In this document: positions 59,511-64,000 of the stretch, in pieces
How positions within the stretch are numbered: the stretch's first letter is position 1
How the letters are laid out: every line of letters begins with the position of its first letter
Source of the DNA: Nematostella vectensis
Lineage: Eukaryota; Cnidaria; Anthozoa; Actiniaria; Edwardsiidae
Length of the DNA: 64,000 nucleotides
Reading direction: 5' to 3'
NCBI RefSeq assembly: GCF_932526225.1
Contig: NC_064036.1
Span: forward strand, 682,001-746,000
Position numbers and translations under genes: made by a program
Notes under the pieces: model-generated
Databases searched by the model: none
What the model saw: only the letters and a program-made list of their open reading frames with translations
Told to the model about the DNA's origin: nothing

Positions 59511-61961
59511 ATGGATAAAGGTGAGAGTGCATCTACATTCTTTTGGAAGACAAAATTTAAATATTCTTTTTGGAATGCATTTATACCTGAAGAAAAACCA
59601 ACTCCACTATTGTTGTTATTGTTAAGCTAAGCCTCTCTATTTGACAAAAAAAAAAACATTTTCTGCCCCTTTGTCCTTTGGGAGTTAGCATCATTTTTCT
59701 GACAGGCTTCATATTTCTTACTGTTTCTGACAGGCTTCATATTTCTTACTGTTTTACTGACAGGCTTCATATTTCTTACTGTTTCTGACAGGCTTCATAT
59801 TTCTTACTGTTTCTGACAGGCTTCATATTTCTTACTGTTTCTGACAGGCTTCATATTTCTTACTGTTTCTGACAGGCTTCATATTTCTTACTGTTCCTGA
59901 CAGGCTTCATATTTCTTACTGTTTCTGACAGGCTTCATATTTCTAACTGTTTCTGACAGGCTTCATATTTCTAACTGTTTCTGACAGGACTCATATTTCT
60001 TACTGTTTCTGACAGGACTCAGGTGCAATATTGCCTTGTTAGAGCTCACACTAACATCAACAATAAATAGCGGCCAAACAATGTTGGTTGAATAAAAAAA
60101 TTGAAGACTTCTTTTTTGTCAATGGGCAAGCATCATCCATTCATTAATCTCCTATTTAATGAGATCAAATGCATCACGAATAGCTTGTAGAGGCACAAAT
60201 ATGTTTATCAGAGTATATATATTACATCTCAATGTTTTTTGTTTTTTTAAGAACCACCAACAAGTACCACAGATGTTGGTTACAGCCAGCCCCCTCAAGG
60301 GTATCCTGGGGTCCAAACCTACCCTATAAATAATTATCCACCCCCTGCTTATAATGCACAGGGTTATCCTGGGACCCCTCCCCCTGCTGTCTACTCTCAG
60401 CAGCCATACTATGGACCACCAACAACACAACAAACATTTGTACAGGTCAGTATAGCAGTCATACTATGGACCAACAACAACACAACAAACATTTGTACAG
60501 GTCAGTAAAGCAGCCATACTATGGGCCACCAACAACGCCACAAACATTTTATAGGTCAGTAAAGCAGCCATACTATGGACCACCAGCAACACAACAAACA
60601 TTTGTACAGGTCAGTATGGCAACCATAATATGGACCACCAACAACACAACAACAATTTGTACAGGTCAGTAAAGCAGCCATACTATGGACCACCAACAAC
60701 GCAACAAACATTTGTACAGGTCAGTATGGCAGCCATACTATGAACCACCAACAACACAACAAACATTTGTAAGGGTCAGTATGACAGCCATACTATGGAT
60801 CACCAACAACACAACAAACATTTGTACAGGTCAGTATGGCAACCATACTATGAACCACCAACAACACAACAAACATTTGTAAGGGTCAGTATGACAGTCA
60901 TACTATGGATCACCAACAACACAACAAACATTTGTACAGGTCAGTATAGCAGCCATACTATGGACCACCAACAACACAACAAACATTTGTTAGGGTCAGT
61001 ATGGCAGCCATACTATGGACCACCAACAACACCACAAACATTTGTAAGGGTCAGTATGGCATCATATACAGGCAATTGGCTGACGCATGAGATGATACAA
61101 GTAGATCATACACCAAAAGTTATTTTTATTAAATAATAGCCATATCTTTTTTGCAAAACTCTGGCTACAACCTCTGAAAGGTGTCCAGTTTGCTGTGAAA
61201 GCCTATGGATAAATTACTTGCAGTAAATGGAAAAATCGATCTCAGTCAAATGGTTGTTCTATTTGCATAGCTTCAGTTGACACAGGAAAAGTGTAATTCT
61301 TGTAATTTTAAGATTTATTGATTCTTAAAATGTATTTCATGCTTTATGTTATTTTAGCAACAGCCTGGTGTAGTGGTTGTCCAGCAGCCAATAGGGGTTG
61401 TGTCTCCTCCTGACTATCAGGCACTTGCATGGTTTGCCTGCCTCTGTTGCTGCTGGCCTGTTGGCATTGTGGCTATTATCAAATCAAATGAGGTGTGTTC
61501 ATTTGACAAGACACAATCCCAACTTATGGTCAGAATTGGTCCTCCCCTTACCAAATACACAGTACTAAGTAGACCCTTACTGGACTATTAAAGATAATGA
61601 ATAGATATTAATATGTATAATATTGTAAGCAGACCATTTCTCCTGAACTATATAATGGAAGATGTAGATGTTTTGTTACAGAATAGTGCAAATCGTTATA
61701 AAAAATGATAAATTTGCTAACCTGTGCCACTAAGCTATCGAAGCTCTACTTCTCAGGATGAGCTATTTTCTGTTGTTTTTTTTCTAGGTAAGGAATGCGA
61801 TGGCAAGAGGAGATTATGCTGCTGCCAACGCTGCATCAAGCTCAGCTCGTACTCTGTCCATGGTCTCCATTGGCATGGGTGTGGCTTTCATGGTGCTCTA
61901 CCTCATACTCCTTATTGTCTGGATAATCCCCCTTATTGTTGCTGTTAATAGCAACTATTAG
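59511..61961 (+). CDS. CD225/dispanin (IFITM-like) small membrane protein
   Basis: Four exons: 59511-59520, 60252-60445, 61358-61492, 61788-61961; 170 residues. The N-terminus is Pro/Tyr/Gln-rich (SQPPQGYPGVQTYPINNYPP, PYYGPPTTQQTFVQ) and cytosolic. The CD225 domain follows: DYQALAWFACLCCCWPVGIV with the palmitoylatable Cys cluster as the first (re-entrant) membrane segment, the conserved loop KSNEVRNAMARGDYAAANAA, and a second helix (SIGMGVAFMVLYLILLIVWI). This is the dispanin layout shared by IFITM, PRRT2 and SYNDIG proteins, which act at the plasma or endosomal membrane. Whether this one acts in defence, vesicle fusion or something else cannot be told. The exon 2 end is tandemly repeated in intron 2. 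Confidence 0.93.
59696..60017. repeat. 28-bp minisatellite, about 11 copies
   Basis: Units TTCTGACAGGCTTCATATTTCTTACTGT in intron 1 of the dispanin gene. Each unit resembles a 3' splice site (tttcttactgtttctgacag/G), though the real acceptor is at 60251 and is not part of the array. Confidence 0.95.
60446..61056 (+). repeat. 55-bp minisatellite, about 11 copies, duplicating dispanin exon 2 end and donor
   Basis: Units read gtcagtatag then CAGCCATACTATGGACCACC, AACAACACAACAAACATTTG, TACAG. Each copy is the last 45 bases of exon 2 plus its donor and ten intron bases. The true exon end is at 60445. Reading through without splicing meets an in-frame stop after the first unit. Confidence 0.95.
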
Positions 61962-64000
61962 AGAATTGTGCATATCACAAGATCACATCTTAATTTATAT
62001 CTTAATACATTTAAATATATCAGTTGATTAGGGTAGATCAATGGTAATTTGTAGAAACGATTTCTTGTTTTCTTTAAATTTATGCTATGATCCAGATGTA
62101 AGCTGAAAGGTTATAGCGATGTATGTGTGAGAAAAGTGGGTGGACATAAGAAAAATAAGGCAAAATGTGCTCATTATGCTCTCTTAACACTAAATGCAAT
62201 TTTCAATATTCTGCAAACTTGGCTAACTCGCCCTCTGGCTCCATCACTCGTAACTCGTCTTCTGGCTTCCATCACTCGTTGCACAGATTGGATCTGCGCA
62301 TGAGTTTTTTATTAGCTGCACCCCTCCTGGGTACGGGCCTGAAGTATAAAGTTTTAGATTGGATCTGCGCATGAGTTTTTTATTAGCTGCACCCCTCCTG
62401 GGTACGGGCCTGTGTTATAAAGTTTTAGATTGGATCTGTGCATGAGTTTTTTATTAGCTGCACCCCTCCTGGGTACGGGCCTGTGTTATAAAGTTTTAGA
62501 TTGGATCTGTGCATGAGTTTTTTATTAGCTGCACCCCTCCTGGGTACTGGCCTGTGTTATAAAGTTTTAGATTGGATCTGTGCATGAGTTTTTTATTAGC
62601 TGCACCCCTCCTGGATACGGGCCTGTGTTATAAAGTTTTAGATTGGATATGTGCATGAGTTTTTTATTAGCTGCACCCCTCCTGGGTACGGGCCTGAAGT
62701 ATAAAGTTTTAGATTGGATCTGTGCATGAGTTTTTTTATTAGCTGCACCCCTCCTGGGTACGGGCCTGAAGTATAAAGTTTTAGATTGGATCTGCGCATG
62801 AGTTTTTTATTAGCTGCACCCCTCCTGGGTACGGGCCTGAAGTATAAAGTTTTAGATTGGATCTGCGCATGAGTTTTTTATTAGCTGCACCCCTCCTGGG
62901 TACGGGCCTGTGTTATAAAGTTTTAGATTGGATCTGTGCATGAGTTTTTTATTAGCTGCACCCCTCCTGGGTACGGGCCTGTGTTATAAAGTTTTAGATT
63001 GGATCTGTGCATGAGTTTTTTATTAGCTGCACCCCTCCTGGGTACTGGCCTGTGTTATAAAGTTTTAGATTGGATCTGTGCATGAGTTTTTTATTAGCTG
63101 CACCCCTCCTGGATACGGGCCTGTGTTATAAAGTTTTAGATTGGATATGTGCATGAGTTTTTTATTAGCTGCACCCCTCCTGGGTACGGGACTGAAGTAT
63201 AAAGTTTTAGATTGGATCTGTGCATGAGTTTTTTATTAGCTGCACCCCTCCTGGGTACGGGCCTGAAGTATAAAGTTTTAGATTGGATCTGCGCATGAGT
63301 TTTTTATTAGCTGCACCCCTCCTGGGTACGGGCCTGTGTTATAAAGTTTTAGATTGGATCTGTGCATGAGTTTTTTATTAGCTGCACCCCTCCTGGGTAC
63401 GGGCCTGTATTATAAAGTTTTAGATTGGATCTGTGCATGAGTTTTTTATTAGCTGATCATTCTCCCTTCATTAAGCTTTTAGAAGTGAAAGATGGCAAAT
63501 TTTATTTTATTTCCACTTGTAAATGATAATTGGAATGAAGTCATTTTACTGAACAACATCATCAGGGCCATAGCTTCCTACTGTATACGCCTATATGCTT
63601 CCTACTGTATACGCCTATCTGCTTTCGTGCTCAATTTCAAGCTATAGTAGAGCAAATGTTACAAAAGCACTCGCTTGTGGGATAAGGTATGCATAGCACG
63701 ATTCAGTCAACAATCCTGAACATGTTCATACGATTCAGTCAACAACCCTGAACATGTTCATATTATTTTAAGTAGAGGGTGGAGTTTTGTCTGCAAAAGT
63801 AGCCATTGTGCATACTTTGAATTTCGTTAGTTTTATCCTATGTACATCTTAAGAGAAACCTCAGAGATAAGACGGTCGTGTCATGATCCACGCAAATGGA
63901 GGTGCATATCTATTTAATGGATGGCTCATGGTTTATTGTAGGTCAATCTCTCCTATAGATAAACGTATTAATCAACATTTATGTAGTATGGTGATTGCTC
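61962..64000. other. 3' flank of dispanin gene and intergenic repeats
   Basis: AT-rich 3' flank to about 62200, then the 71-bp array. After 63460, two short tandem duplications are seen (GCTTCCTACTGTATACGCCT at 63570 and 63597; ACGATTCAGTCAACAA...CTGAACATGTTCAT near 63699 and 63730). No gene recognised to the right edge. Confidence 0.6.
62290..63455. repeat. 71-bp minisatellite, about 16 copies, with higher-order structure
   Basis: Units: GCATGAGTTTTTTATTAGCT, GCACCCCTCCTGGGTACGGG, CCTGTGTTATAAAGTTTTAG, ATTGGATCTGT. Marker variants (TACTGGCCTG at 62545 and 63043; GGATACGGG; GATATGTGC) recur about 498 bases apart, that is seven units. CCTGGGTACGGGCCTG is the inverted end of the 57514-type element. 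Confidence 0.95.

Noticed and set aside
60466-61136. Plus-strand frames MDQQQHNKHLYRS and similar
   Set aside because: Off-frame readings of the 55-bp array that copies the end of dispanin exon 2.

Overview
The window is nuclear DNA of an animal and fits an anthozoan cnidarian, most likely a sea anemone. This is inferred from three things: intron-dense genes with short phase-consistent exons, an invertebrate-type GA-binding protein beta, and an EnSpm/CACTA DNA transposon with a tnp2-like transposase. The species cannot be fixed from the sequence alone. I found no rRNA, tRNA, CRISPR array or bacterial operon. Exons were assembled by hand from GT-AG sites (one GC-AG) and checked for continuous reading frame.

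Layout: 1-7027 (minus), an atypical extended short-chain dehydrogenase whose 3' end runs off the left edge. 10851-20415 (plus), a GABP-beta orthologue of about 803 residues, twice the vertebrate length. 23354-46436 (minus), a 12-exon gene for a protein of about 1,303 residues with a helix-loop-helix-like segment and at least five C-terminal AT-hooks. Its third intron holds a 76-bp minisatellite, and that array is split by a complete 11.6-kb EnSpm-like transposon (29986-41589). The transposon encodes an intact 959-residue transposase and, divergently, a many-exon protein with a probable BEN domain; one intron of the latter holds a further nested transposon. 47992-53560 (minus), a secreted-type single-pass membrane glycoprotein of 630 residues. 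55530-55917 (minus), a decayed protein-kinase fragment. 59511-61961 (plus), a small CD225/dispanin membrane protein. The rest is intergenic DNA with MITE-like elements, fold-back repeats and minisatellites.

The most unusual signal: in four of the five host genes, a tandem repeat begins exactly at an exon's 3' end, so each repeat unit carries a copy of the last exon bases plus the 5' splice site. It happens five times: exon 12 of the dehydrogenase (34 bp, about 56 copies), exon 3 of the same gene (200 bp, 2 copies), GABP-beta exon 6 (86-87 bp, 4 copies), exon 3 of the AT-hook gene (76 bp, about 52 copies) and dispanin exon 2 (55 bp, about 11 copies). In every case the 5'-most donor keeps the reading frame, and read-through meets an in-frame stop, usually within the first unit. 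I see no such array at a 3' splice site of a host gene. Minisatellites seeded at 5' splice sites may therefore be a recurrent process in this genome.

The host genes have no obvious shared pathway. GABP-beta and the HLH/AT-hook protein are both predicted nuclear regulators. Three upstream regions (GABP-beta, HLH/AT-hook gene, membrane glycoprotein) contain a CACGTG E-box, and GABP-beta also has ETS-type GGAA motifs upstream, which would allow autoregulation; both points are inference.
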